Assembly (NCBI GenBank): GCA_965207705.1
Contig: OZ242292.1
Span: 310,001-374,000, forward strand
Source: JAAOII01 sp965207705
GTDB taxonomy: Bacteria; Pseudomonadota; Gammaproteobacteria; CBDBNL01; JAAOII01
Length of the DNA stretch: 64,000 nucleotides
Direction: 5' to 3'
Position numbers and translations under genes: made by a program. The first letter of the stretch is position 1; every line of letters starts with the position of its first letter. Positions 24,980 through 33,511 of the stretch are shown piece after piece. The notes below the pieces were generated by a model. The model saw only the letters and a program-made list of their open reading frames with translations, did not search any database and was not told the DNA's origin.

Positions 24980-26635
24980 ATGACAGCTAAACAGATTAAT
25001 TTTGGTAACGAGGCAAGGCAAAAAATGCTTAAAGGAGTTAACATACTTACTGATGCCGTTGCCACAACATTAGGACCCAGAGGGCGTAATGTTGTATTAG
25101 ATAAATCATTCGGTGCCCCCACCGTAACTAAAGACGGAGTGTCCGTAGCAAAAGAAATTGAGCTTAAAGACAAATTTGAAAACATGGGAGCGCAGATGGT
25201 TAAAGAAGTCGCATCCCATACTTCTGATGTTGCAGGTGATGGCACAACCACTGCTACAGTGCTTGCTCAATCCATCTTTACGGAAGGATTAAAATCGGTT
25301 GCGTCTGGCGCCAATCCAATGGACCTCAAACGTGGCATTGATTTGGCAGTTAAAGAAATTACCGCCAAGCTAAAAAGCATTTCCACTCCATGTTCGGATT
25401 CCACTGGTATTCAACATGTGGGAACCATATCCGCTAATAGCGATACAAGCATAGGTAAGATAATTGCCGAAGCTATGGATAAAGTTGGCAAGGAAGGCGT
25501 GATAACCGTGGAAGAAGGTAGCGGTTTAGAGAACGAACTGGAAGTAGTTGAAGGTATGCAATTTGACCGCGGCTACCTTTCCCCCTACTTCATCAATAAT
25601 CAAGAAAGCATGTCAGCTAACTTGGAAGATCCACACATCTTGTTAGTAGACAAGAAAATATCCAACATACGTGAACTGCTTCCTATATTGGAAGAAGTTG
25701 CTAAGACAGGCAAACCATTGCTGATAATAGCCGAAGATGTGGAAGGTGAAGCTCTTGCAACCTTAGTGGTGAACAACATGCGTGGCACTTTAAAAGTAAC
25801 CGCAGTCAAAGCCCCTGGCTTTGGTGACCGTCGTAAAGCTATGCTGCAAGATATTGCGGTGCTTACTTCTGCAACAGTAATCTCTGAGGATTTAGGGATG
25901 AACCTGGAAAACATTAAAGTGGATATACTTGGACATGCCAAGAAAGTAAACATAGGCAAAGAAGAAACCACCGTAATTGATGGTGCTGGTAAATCTAAAG
26001 ACATAGAGTCGCGAATTGAAACCATTCGCCGTGAGATAGACCAATCCTCCTCTGATTACGACAAAGAAAAACTGCAAGAAAGAGCAGCCAAATTATCTGG
26101 CGGCGTTGCGGTTATTAAGGTTGGCGCTGCTACAGAAATGGAAATGAAAGAAAAGAAAGCTCGTGTAGAAGACGCTTTGCATTCCACTAGAGCAGCAGTT
26201 GAAGAAGGCGTAGTTCCTGGTGGCGGTGTTGCCCTGCTGAGAACTAAAGGCATGATCAAAGGACTGAAAGGAGAAAACGAAGACCAAAATGCTGGCATTC
26301 AGCTGTTGTTGAGAGCTTTGGAAACACCTATTAGGTTAATTTCAGAAAATGCTGGGTTTGAAGGTTCTGTAGTATGCGATAAAGTATTACAAAACGAAGG
26401 TAACTATGGCTTTAATGCTGCAAATGGTACCTATACAGATATGGTAAAGGATGGGATAATTGACCCAACCAAAGTTACCAGAACTGCCTTGCAACATGCT
26501 GCTTCTATTGCTGGAGTGATGCTTACAACTGAAGCAATGATCACTGAAATAGATGAGCCCAAGTCCGCAGCTCCTGGTGGCGCTCCTGATATGGGAGGCA
26601 TGGGCGGAATGGGTGGTATGGGCGGCATGATGTAA
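24980..26635 (+). CDS. groEL: Chaperonin GroEL
   Basis: GroEL is the 60-kDa ATP-dependent folding chamber. The 551-residue product has the normal length, the ATP-binding TLGPRGRNVVLD and VAGDGTTTATVLAQ segments, the AAVEEGVVPGGGVALL signature and a C-terminal GGMGGMGGMGGMM tail typical of the family. It is the second gene after groES and is followed at 26661 by an intrinsic terminator. No oddities such as a second paralogue are seen in the window. Confidence 0.98.
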   Translation: MTAKQINFGNEARQKMLKGVNILTDAVATTLGPRGRNVVLDKSFGAPTVTKDGVSVAKEIELKDKFENMGAQMVKEVASHTSDVAGDGTTTATVLAQSIFTEGLKSVASGANPMDLKRGIDLAVKEITAKLKSISTPCSDSTGIQHVGTISANSDTSIGKIIAEAMDKVGKEGVITVEEGSGLENELEVVEGMQFDRGYLSPYFINNQESMSANLEDPHILLVDKKISNIRELLPILEEVAKTGKPLLIIAEDVEGEALATLVVNNMRGTLKVTAVKAPGFGDRRKAMLQDIAVLTSATVISEDLGMNLENIKVDILGHAKKVNIGKEETTVIDGAGKSKDIESRIETIRREIDQSSSDYDKEKLQERAAKLSGGVAVIKVGAATEMEMKEKKARVEDALHSTRAAVEEGVVPGGGVALLRTKGMIKGLKGENEDQNAGIQLLLRALETPIRLISENAGFEGSVVCDKVLQNEGNYGFNAANGTYTDMVKDGIIDPTKVTRTALQHAASIAGVMLTTEAMITEIDEPKSAAPGGAPDMGGMGGMGGMGGMM

Positions 26636-26660
26636 TGCTTCTTTAACCCATTTACTAAAA

Positions 26661-26697
26661 GCGCCTGATGTTTTAAACCATCGGGCGTTTTTATTTA
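26661..26697 (+). terminator. Rho-independent terminator after groEL
   Basis: CGCCTGATG (26662-26670) pairs with CATCGGGCG (26679-26687) in a 9-bp stem with one G-T pair, an 8-nt loop and a following T-rich run. It starts 26 bp after the groEL stop. Confidence 0.9.
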
Positions 26698-26778
26698 AGT
26701 TGGTGAGGGAGGATGAATAGGGAATGCATAGAGAATGATTATTTTTAATCAAATATACGTTATTTTCATTACAAATAA

Positions 26779-26807
26779 TTGATAATCCTACTATAATTCA
26801 ATATAAT
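26779..26807 (+). promoter_or_regulatory. Promoter of tRNA-Gly
   Basis: TTGATA (26779-26784), a 17-bp spacer, TATAAT (26802-26807). The predicted start falls a few bases before the tRNA at 26817. It is one of the best consensus promoters in the window. Confidence 0.75.
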
Positions 26808-26816
26808 TAAGACAAA

Positions 26817-26892
26817 GCGGGAATAGCTCAGCTGGTAGAGTACAACCTTGCCAAGGTTGGGGTCGCGAGTTCGAATCTCGTTTCCCGCTCCA
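26817..26892 (+). tRNA. tRNA-Gly (anticodon GCC)
   Basis: Cloverleaf: acceptor GCGGGAA/TTCCCGC, D-arm GCTCAGCTGGTAGAGT, anticodon stem CAACC/GGTTG around loop TTGCCAA giving anticodon GCC, T-arm with GTTCGAATC. The 3' CCA is encoded (26890-26892). A Gly(GCC)-Cys(GCA) pair also occurs in the E. coli glyW-cysT-leuZ operon. Confidence 0.97.
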
Positions 26893-26971
26893 TTTTTTCA
26901 AGGGAATAATATAGATAGCTTGTGAAAGAGATTTTATATCTGTTGTATTATTTACCAACATTTACCTACAT

Positions 26972-27042
26972 GGCTGAGTGGCAGAGTGGTTATGCAGCGG
27001 CCTGCAAAGCCGTGGACGCCGGTTCGATTCCGACCTCAGCCT
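26972..27042 (+). tRNA. tRNA-Cys (anticodon GCA)
   Basis: Acceptor GGCTGAG/CTCAGCC, anticodon stem GCGGC/GCCGT (one G-T) around loop CTGCAAA giving GCA, T-arm GGTTCGATTCC. Discriminator is U and CCA is not encoded. An open reading frame runs through the gene and would translate it as MAEWQSGYAAACKAVDAGS, a familiar tRNA artefact. Confidence 0.95.
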
Positions 27043-27062
27043 ATTTATGGCATAATACCAAA

Positions 27063-27653
27063 GTGAAAGACAGACAGCAAGCCAGAGGCGGAAAACAAGG
27101 CAATGACATAGATCATGGCAAAAAGCAAGGCAAAAATAATGGACACCTTGAGTTAATTACTCCACTTATCAAGCAGGTTGCCGAACTGCTGAAATCTAAC
27201 AACCTTCACCTCATAAGCGTAGAATCATGTACTGGTGGAGGCGTTGGATACTACTGTACTTCACTAAGCGGAGCATCGGATTGGTATGAATGCGGGTACA
27301 TAACCTACCATAATTCTGATAAGGAGCGGCTTGGAGTGCCGCAGGATATCCTGGATAAATACGGCGCGGTAAGCGAACAGTGTGTTATCGGCATGGCTGA
27401 AGCAGCACTTAATAGGGTGGAGTCCCATAGTGATAAGAACTATTGCTCTCTTGCCATCAGCGGCATAGCTGGTCCAGAAGGTGGCAGTAAGGAAAAACCA
27501 GTTGGAACTGTATGCTTCGCATGGGCAGCGCGTCATTTAGAGTTTAGCTATGCAAGCAAACTATTCAAAGGCAACAGAGAGGAAATTCGCCAACAATCAA
27601 TTGTGTATGCACTAGAGGGATTAATCCAATTTTTAACTACGGAGTATGAGTAG
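27063..27653 (+). CDS. pncC: Nicotinamide-nucleotide amidohydrolase PncC (CinA C-terminal domain)
   Basis: PncC hydrolyses nicotinamide mononucleotide to nicotinate mononucleotide and ammonia in the pyridine nucleotide cycle. The product carries the complete CinA C-terminal domain: VESCTGGGVGYYCTSLSGAS, YNVI-equivalent YHNSDKERLGV, YGAVSEQCV and the SGIAGPEGGSKEKPVGTVCFAW signature. The frame is open from 26922 but that part runs through tRNA-Cys, so it cannot be the true N-terminus. GTG at 27063 is the first plausible in-frame start after the tRNA and leaves a 25-residue polar leader before the domain; no good Shine-Dalgarno supports it. The matching N-terminal CinA domain is at 1335-2093. 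Confidence 0.87.
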   Translation: MKDRQQARGGKQGNDIDHGKKQGKNNGHLELITPLIKQVAELLKSNNLHLISVESCTGGGVGYYCTSLSGASDWYECGYITYHNSDKERLGVPQDILDKYGAVSEQCVIGMAEAALNRVESHSDKNYCSLAISGIAGPEGGSKEKPVGTVCFAWAARHLEFSYASKLFKGNREEIRQQSIVYALEGLIQFLTTEYE

Positions 27654-27708
27654 CAAAAAATATTTTGAATAGTTTTGAATAGACAGGGTAATTGAATATG
27701 ATATGCTA

Positions 27709-27714
27709 TAAAAT
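27709..27714 (+). promoter_or_regulatory. -10 element of def, predicted leaderless
   Basis: TAAAAT followed by 6 nt (TAGGTT) and the def ATG at 27721. No convincing -35 at the standard distance. Confidence 0.4.
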
Positions 27715-27720
27715 TAGGTT

Positions 27721-28239
27721 ATGAGTGTTAAAAGAATTATTTGCTACCCCGACCCTGTGCTGAACAAAATATCATTACCAGTTAAAAGCTTTGATAGCAA
27801 ATTAGATGCATTAATAGAAGATATGTTTGACACCATGGAAGATGCAGAGGGAATTGGACTCGCCGCTATTCAAATTGGCGTGCCGCTAAGGATATCCGTA
27901 ATTAATATTGATGAACCATTAGTGATGATAAACCCTGAGATAAACGTGCTTGAATCTCAGATGTTTCCTTATGAAGAAGGATGCCTTTCTTTGCCAGGTA
28001 TCAGGGCAGAAGTTGACAGGCCGGGATGCATCAAAGTAACTGCTACGGATAGAAAAGGCAAGGAATTCAAAATAAAAGCGGAAGGATTATTAAGTATTTG
28101 CATTCAACATGAGGTGGATCACATGGACGGCGAACTTTTTATCAATAAACTCACTCCGCTTAAAAAAGTTAAAATAAACGATCAACTAAGGGGGCTTATA
28201 GCTCTAAGCCAAGAGAACTCAAAAGCGGGCAGTCAATAA
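27721..28239 (+). CDS. def: Peptide deformylase
   Basis: Def removes the formyl group from nascent N-terminal methionine. In this 172-residue protein all three family motifs are intact: GIGLAAIQIG (44-53), EEGCLSLPG with metal ligand Cys88, and QHEVDH with His130, Glu131 and His134. Length is normal. The stop TAA shares its last base with the ATG of fmt, giving the classical def-fmt pair. A -10-like TAAAAT lies 6 nt before the ATG. Confidence 0.97.
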   Translation: MSVKRIICYPDPVLNKISLPVKSFDSKLDALIEDMFDTMEDAEGIGLAAIQIGVPLRISVINIDEPLVMINPEINVLESQMFPYEEGCLSLPGIRAEVDRPGCIKVTATDRKGKEFKIKAEGLLSICIQHEVDHMDGELFINKLTPLKKVKINDQLRGLIALSQENSKAGSQ

Positions 28240-29306
28240 TGAGGGCGGGCTTAACCGCAAAGTTAGGTTTTGCTGGCACTTCGGATTTTGCCGCTGCCCT
28301 CCTACAATCATTAATCGTTTCTGCTTACAAGCCCGACTTTGTTATAACTCAGCCAGATAGTCGCAGCGGCAGAGGTAAGAAAATACTCTACTCCCCAGTT
28401 AAGCATGTAACTTTACAGCATAATATTCCTTGCCTGCAACCGCAAAGCATTACAGCAGAATTTATACAGCAGCTCAAAGAGTTTCAGCCCAGTATCATAT
28501 TAGTGGTGGCTTATGGACAAATCCTACCGCAGGAGTTTTTGCAGATTCCCGAGTATGGATGCATTAATCTTCACACCTCTCTCTTACCGCATTGGCGCGG
28601 CGCCGCCCCAATAGTCCGATCTATTGAGGCAGGTGATAAACAAAGCGGCATCAGTTTAATGCAAGTTATCCCCAAGCTTGATGCGGGACCTATCCTGCTG
28701 CAAAAGAAGCGCCCAATAGAAAAAGACGATACTGCTGGCAGTTTGGAAGAAAAGCTTATCCCGCTGGCGATTGATGCAATTAAGCAGTATTTTGAAAATC
28801 CTGAGGAGTATCCAGCAAACGAACAACCTAATATTGATGTCAGTTATGCCGCCAAAATTAGCAAGGAAGAATGTGAAATTAATTGGAATGATGATGCTGA
28901 GATTATTGCAAGAAGGATAAAGGCGTTCAATCCAAAGCCAGGATGCTATAGCTGGTTAGGCAAACAAAGAGTTAAAATATGGCTGGCAACAGCGGAGGCG
29001 GAATCGGGGTCAGATTTGGAGGTAGGGTCAGATTTAGGAAAGGCAAAGTCGGATAATAAAAACATTAGCTTAAATAAGCCGGGCTTTATAATGCGCCATA
29101 AGGATAAGAATATTACAGCTGATGATGCAGCAGTTACAACAGCTCCAACTATTCCAACTCTTCCAACTCTTAAGGTCCAATGCGGCAAAGGAATCCTAAA
29201 CATCCAGCAACTCCAGTTTGAGGGGCAGGTACCCATAGAGACAAAAAGGATAACAGGCAATTCTCCTCTGGATAATCACAATTCATTTAATGCGAGTGCT
29301 GTATAA
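28239..29306 (+). CDS. fmt: Methionyl-tRNA formyltransferase, with low-complexity insertions
   Basis: Fmt formylates initiator Met-tRNA using 10-formyltetrahydrofolate. The N-terminal catalytic domain shows the TPDSRSGRGK-equivalent QPDSRSGRGKKI, the folate-site INLHTSLLPHWRGAAPI and the AGDKQSGISLMQ segment; the C-terminal tRNA-binding domain follows. At 355 residues it is about 40 longer than usual. The excess is in the C-terminal domain (about 252-310): an 18-bp duplication giving GSDLEVGSDLG and a 9-bp repeat giving TIPTLPTL. The ATG overlaps the def stop by one base. yejF follows after 38 bp. Confidence 0.95.
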   Translation: MRAGLTAKLGFAGTSDFAAALLQSLIVSAYKPDFVITQPDSRSGRGKKILYSPVKHVTLQHNIPCLQPQSITAEFIQQLKEFQPSIILVVAYGQILPQEFLQIPEYGCINLHTSLLPHWRGAAPIVRSIEAGDKQSGISLMQVIPKLDAGPILLQKKRPIEKDDTAGSLEEKLIPLAIDAIKQYFENPEEYPANEQPNIDVSYAAKISKEECEINWNDDAEIIARRIKAFNPKPGCYSWLGKQRVKIWLATAEAESGSDLEVGSDLGKAKSDNKNISLNKPGFIMRHKDKNITADDAAVTTAPTIPTLPTLKVQCGKGILNIQQLQFEGQVPIETKRITGNSPLDNHNSFNASAV

Positions 29307-29344
29307 TTCAAAGTACGCTAACTCGCCAATTAATTACCTAACTG

Positions 29345-30961
29345 ATGACATTATTAAAAATTCAAAATCTTAAGCTTAGAATTAGCAACTCTCCTCTATT
29401 GTTAAAGGGAGTCAATCTTGAGATAAGAGCAGGTGAAATAATTGGCTTAGTGGGTGAAAGCGGCTCAGGCAAAAGTTTAACTGCCACTGCTGTCATGGGG
29501 CTATTGCCGCAAAGCTCTAAGGCGCAAGGCAAGATTATTTTCAATGAGCAGAATCTGCTTGCGTTGCCAGAAAAGCAAAAACGAAAAATGCGTGGCAGTA
29601 AAATAGCAATGATTTTTCAAGAACCCTTAGCATCGCTAAATCCTCTGCATAACATTGGCAGACAAATAATGGAGTCAATTAAAGTTAATAACAGAAATCA
29701 CTCCAAAAAGCAAATAATAATAATCATGCAGCAAACATTAAAGAGTGTTGGTTTAACCAAAGAGATAGCGCAACAATACCCGCATCAGCTTTCAGGCGGG
29801 CAAAGACAACGGGCATTAATTGCTATGATGACAGTCAATCGTCCTCAACTGCTTATTGCCGATGAGCCCACCACCGCTCTTGATGCTTCATTGCGTTTAC
29901 AGATGCTGGAATTATTACGCAAGCTTTGTCAAGAACACAACACCGCCCTGCTGTTGATTACTCATGATATTAACATGGTTGCGGCTTTTGCCAAGAAAAT
30001 TTATGTGATGCATCAGGGTAAGATATTGGAAGAAGGGAAAACATCTAAGGTTCTACATAAGCCAAGTCATCAATGGACTAAGAAACTATTGCAAGCGCGC
30101 AATCTTGGCAAACCAACCTCAGAGAAGAAAGGCGAGGCAATTCTAAAAGTTAAATCTCTGAGAGTGAGGTATCCTATTCGTAAAGGTATTCTTAAAAGAA
30201 TTAAAGGGTTCACGCCAGCACTAGAGAACACCAGCTTTGAATTGCGCGAAGCAGAGACATTAGGCATTCTTGGAGAAAGCGGTAGCGGTAAATCATCTTT
30301 AGCCATGGCAATACTGCGGTTGCTAAAGGAGGATGAATGGCAAGGGAGTATTGATTTTGCTGCGAGTAGCGCGGGGCGCTCTGCAGATGCCAAATATATT
30401 CGTCTAAGCGACTTACGCGGTAAAGAGTTGCGCGCAGTTCGCCCACATACACAGATGATATTTCAAGACCCTTTTTCATCCTTAAATCCCCGTTTCACTA
30501 TTGAAGAGAGTATTGGTGAGGGCTTGCAGTTTGCTCGTAAAATTGGCGCGGCTGAAAGAAGAGAACTAATCAAAAAAGTAATGGCGGAAGTTAACCTACA
30601 ACATCATCTGGCTTTTTCGTATCCTAATGAGTTATCTGGCGGACAAAGACAAAGGGCAGCTATTGCTCGTTCCCTTGTTATGCAACCACGTTTGTTAGTG
30701 TTGGATGAACCAACTTCTTCATTGGATTCCACGGTGCAGCTTGAAATAGTGGATTTATTACGTTCACTACAAAAAAGAAGAAAACTAAGCTATATATTCA
30801 TAACCCATGATATTAGTTTGGCGCTGGCAATAAGCCATAAGGTGTTGGTGCTTAAGGATGGGAAAACTGTTGAGCACGGAGAAACCAAGAAAATCCTCAG
30901 CAAACCCTCAACTCCTTATTTAAAGAAACTGCTGCGTGCTCATAGTTTTAAAGACAGTTAG
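29345..30961 (+). CDS. ABC transporter ATP-binding protein with two ATPase domains (YejF-like peptide importer)
   Basis: The 538-residue protein fuses two ABC ATPase domains. Domain 1 has Walker A GESGSGKSLTATAVMG, signature LSGGQRQRALIAM and Walker B LLIADEPT; domain 2 has GESGSGKSSLAMAILRLL, LSGGQRQRAAIARSL and LLVLDEPTSSLD. This fused form is typical of YejF and GsiA, which energise oligopeptide or glutathione import. A YejE-type permease gene lies downstream but on the opposite strand, converging on it; the binding protein (YejA) and the other permease (YejB) are not in the window. It is probably co-transcribed with def-fmt. Confidence 0.88.
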   Translation: MTLLKIQNLKLRISNSPLLLKGVNLEIRAGEIIGLVGESGSGKSLTATAVMGLLPQSSKAQGKIIFNEQNLLALPEKQKRKMRGSKIAMIFQEPLASLNPLHNIGRQIMESIKVNNRNHSKKQIIIIMQQTLKSVGLTKEIAQQYPHQLSGGQRQRALIAMMTVNRPQLLIADEPTTALDASLRLQMLELLRKLCQEHNTALLLITHDINMVAAFAKKIYVMHQGKILEEGKTSKVLHKPSHQWTKKLLQARNLGKPTSEKKGEAILKVKSLRVRYPIRKGILKRIKGFTPALENTSFELREAETLGILGESGSGKSSLAMAILRLLKEDEWQGSIDFAASSAGRSADAKYIRLSDLRGKELRAVRPHTQMIFQDPFSSLNPRFTIEESIGEGLQFARKIGAAERRELIKKVMAEVNLQHHLAFSYPNELSGGQRQRAAIARSLVMQPRLLVLDEPTSSLDSTVQLEIVDLLRSLQKRRKLSYIFITHDISLALAISHKVLVLKDGKTVEHGETKKILSKPSTPYLKKLLRAHSFKDS

Positions 30962-31041
30962 CTGGCAGCTCGCAGCTCGCACTTCCCCCTGTGTCTGTGT
31001 CCTCTGTACCCATGCCTCCCCCACCAGAAAGATTTATTGTT

Positions 31042-32061
31042 TTATTGGATGTTTGGGTCAAAGGAGTCGCGCAAACCCTCTCCTATGAATATCAATAAAC
31101 TAAGCATTATAGTAATCACCGCAAATGCTGCCAAGCCAATCCATGGCGCCGATATATTTGTTTTTGCTTGTGATATAAGTTCTCCAAAGGAGGGAGTGCC
31201 GGGTGGCAGACCATAACCAAGAAAATCCAATGAAGTAAGTATCGTAATAGCCGCAGTAAATATAAACGGTACAAAAGATAAGGTTGCAACCATAGCATTG
31301 GGCAAAATGTGACGAAACATTATAATACTGTCGGTAACTCCCATACAACGCGCCGCAGTGATATAAGACATGTTTCTGCCGCGCAAAAATTCAGCTCGCA
31401 CTAAATCCGCTAATCCCATCCAGCTAAATATAAATGTTATCAGCAATAGCCACCATAAATTGGGCTGCGTTAAACTCGCAAGAATTATCAGTATAAACAG
31501 TACTGGCATCCCCGACCATATTTCAGTTATTCTTTGTCCGATTAAGTCGGTCATTCCGCCATAAAATCCTTGCAAGGCGCCAAGAAATATGCCCGCCGGA
31601 ATACTCAAAATAGTTAATAAAAAAGCAAATACCACCGAGATACGATAGCCATAAATAATACGCGCTAATAGATCGCGTCCTTGGTCATCAGTGCCCAACC
31701 AATTAACTCCATCTGGCGGACTTGGCGCGCTGTTAGGAAGATTATAGTTAATAGTGCGTCCATCAAACCTTATGGGGGACCATAGCACAAATTTACTCTT
31801 GGCAGCCAAGAGTTCCTGCATATACGGTTCGCGATAATGAGGTGAACTTTCAAACTCTCCGCCAAAATCCTGTTCTGTATAATCTAAAAATACTGGGGCA
31901 AATATCTTATCGGGGTAAACAACTAACAGCGGTTCGTCATTGGCAAGTATTTCAGCAAACAAAGAAGTAAAGGTTAGTATGCCAAAAATCCATAAGGAAT
32001 AATATGATCTCTTTCTGCTTTTAAATTTAACCCATGCCCGCTGCAGATTGCTGTTAGTCAT
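31042..32061 (-). CDS. ABC transporter permease, YejE-like (binding-protein-dependent peptide import)
   Basis: The 339-residue inner-membrane protein has an N-terminal membrane segment (about 23-41), a long periplasmic loop (about 42-130) and a five-helix BPD_transp_1 domain. The long loop with NWLGTDDQGRDLLARIIYG is typical of YejE/OppC-class permeases; the EAA-type loop is around AARCMGVTDSIIMFRHILPNA. It would pair with the two-domain ATPase at 29345-30961, with which it converges. It starts 70 bp after the tolB stop and may be transcribed with the tol genes. Confidence 0.88.
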   Translation of the reverse strand: MTNSNLQRAWVKFKSRKRSYYSLWIFGILTFTSLFAEILANDEPLLVVYPDKIFAPVFLDYTEQDFGGEFESSPHYREPYMQELLAAKSKFVLWSPIRFDGRTINYNLPNSAPSPPDGVNWLGTDDQGRDLLARIIYGYRISVVFAFLLTILSIPAGIFLGALQGFYGGMTDLIGQRITEIWSGMPVLFILIILASLTQPNLWWLLLITFIFSWMGLADLVRAEFLRGRNMSYITAARCMGVTDSIIMFRHILPNAMVATLSFVPFIFTAAITILTSLDFLGYGLPPGTPSFGELISQAKTNISAPWIGLAAFAVITIMLSLLIFIGEGLRDSFDPNIQ

Positions 32062-32131
32062 TGTTGAGTTAAGTGGTGGGGATTAGCAAGATGCGTAATG
32101 GCGCGCCTAAAGCTAATAGCAGACACAAGTA

Positions 32132-33511
32132 CTAAAAAGAAAAGTTAAACAAAAATGGAGACCAAGCAGGAGATTTTATGTCGCCTTTGCCTATATCAAG
32201 ATAAATACTATTGCCTAAGTCAACTGAAGCAATAGCTAAACGATAATTGCGCCCTGCCCGTGTGGCATAAATAACACGATTACCATCAGGAGACACGCTG
32301 GGACTATCATCCAAAAGTGTATTACTAATTTGGGTAAGTTTACCACTATCAATATTTTGCATCACAACATTATATTTGCCGTTAACAAGATTAATCATCA
32401 CAACTTCACTATCCCCATGGGTATAACGAGGACGGGCGCTGTAGATATTATTCTTAATAATCCAATTGGCTTTTTTTGTTGCAAAATTATATTCATAAAT
32501 TTGTGGTCTGCCACTTCTATCAGAAGTAAATATAAGTTTGCTGCCATCTTCCGACCAACTGGGTTCAGTGTCTATCGCGGGATTATACGTAATTCTTTCC
32601 GCTTTCAATTGCGCTAAATCCACAAGATAGATATCCGCATTTGATGATTGGGAAAGTACCACCGCCAGCTTTTTTCCATCTGGCGACCAAGCAGGAGCGC
32701 TATTAATTCCCACATAAGCGGTAACCAGCCATCTGGTGCCTTTTCTAATATCCTGTACAAAAATATTTGAGCGACCGTTTTCAAAGGATACATAAGCGAG
32801 CTTCTTGCCGTCTGGAGACCAAGAAGGAGATGCTAATGGTTCATCTGATACGAGAATAGTTTTCTCCCTGCGCCCATCAGCATCAGCTATATTCAAACTG
32901 TAGCTATTCTTTTTCCTAACCTGCGCCACACGCACATAAGCAATCTTAGTAGAGAACGAACCATTTAAACCAGTGATGGTTTTATAGACATAATCGCTTA
33001 TGTAATGAGCGAAATCACGAGAGTAGCGCGAATTAAATGTAAATACCATGTTGCCGCTTATCCGTTCACCAAGAATATCGGCAACTGAGATATTCATCTC
33101 ATACTTATTACCTTTTTTCACTTTTATCTCGCCCAAAATTAAATATTCCGTTTTGGATTTGCGCCAATTGGAGTATATTATTTGGTTTGAGCGAAATGGC
33201 TGGTTAGGCATGGCTTTCTTATCAATTTTATTCAAGTGGCCACTTAATCTGAAGTTATTAGCAACCGCATCATTAATGGACTGCGCTAATTTTTCGTTGT
33301 TTGAACTAAAGTCCGCGATGGCAATGTTAATTGAACGGGTAACTCCGCGGCTTATTTCTATGATTAAGTCATCCTGTTTATCTTTTTCCTTGCCGTCATC
33401 TTCTGCGGCAATTGCATATACAGGAATAAAGGATATAAATAAAACTAATAAAATATTTCTCATAAAAAAATTATACCACTTACACTTGCTAACTAGTCGG
33501 TATAGCATCAT
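32132..33511 (-). CDS. tolB: Tol-Pal system beta-propeller protein TolB
   Basis: TolB is the periplasmic partner of Pal in outer-membrane constriction at division. The 459-residue precursor has a signal peptide, an N-terminal domain (INIAIADFSSNNEKLAQ) and a six-bladed propeller seen as repeated WSPDGKKLAYVS-type motifs. Two starts are possible. ATG at 33511 overlaps the tolA stop (ATGA), supporting translational coupling but giving a 16-residue extra n-region; ATG at 33463 (MRNILLVLFISF) gives a more standard signal peptide but has no Shine-Dalgarno. The coupled start is listed. No pal or cpoB follows; a YejE-like permease gene does. Confidence 0.93.
   Translation of the reverse strand: MMLYRLVSKCKWYNFFMRNILLVLFISFIPVYAIAAEDDGKEKDKQDDLIIEISRGVTRSINIAIADFSSNNEKLAQSINDAVANNFRLSGHLNKIDKKAMPNQPFRSNQIIYSNWRKSKTEYLILGEIKVKKGNKYEMNISVADILGERISGNMVFTFNSRYSRDFAHYISDYVYKTITGLNGSFSTKIAYVRVAQVRKKNSYSLNIADADGRREKTILVSDEPLASPSWSPDGKKLAYVSFENGRSNIFVQDIRKGTRWLVTAYVGINSAPAWSPDGKKLAVVLSQSSNADIYLVDLAQLKAERITYNPAIDTEPSWSEDGSKLIFTSDRSGRPQIYEYNFATKKANWIIKNNIYSARPRYTHGDSEVVMINLVNGKYNVVMQNIDSGKLTQISNTLLDDSPSVSPDGNRVIYATRAGRNYRLAIASVDLGNSIYLDIGKGDIKSPAWSPFLFNFSF

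Noticed and set aside
26922..27062. N-terminal part of the frame leading into pncC
   Set aside because: It translates tRNA-Cys (MAEWQSGYAAACKAVDAGS), a known artefact.
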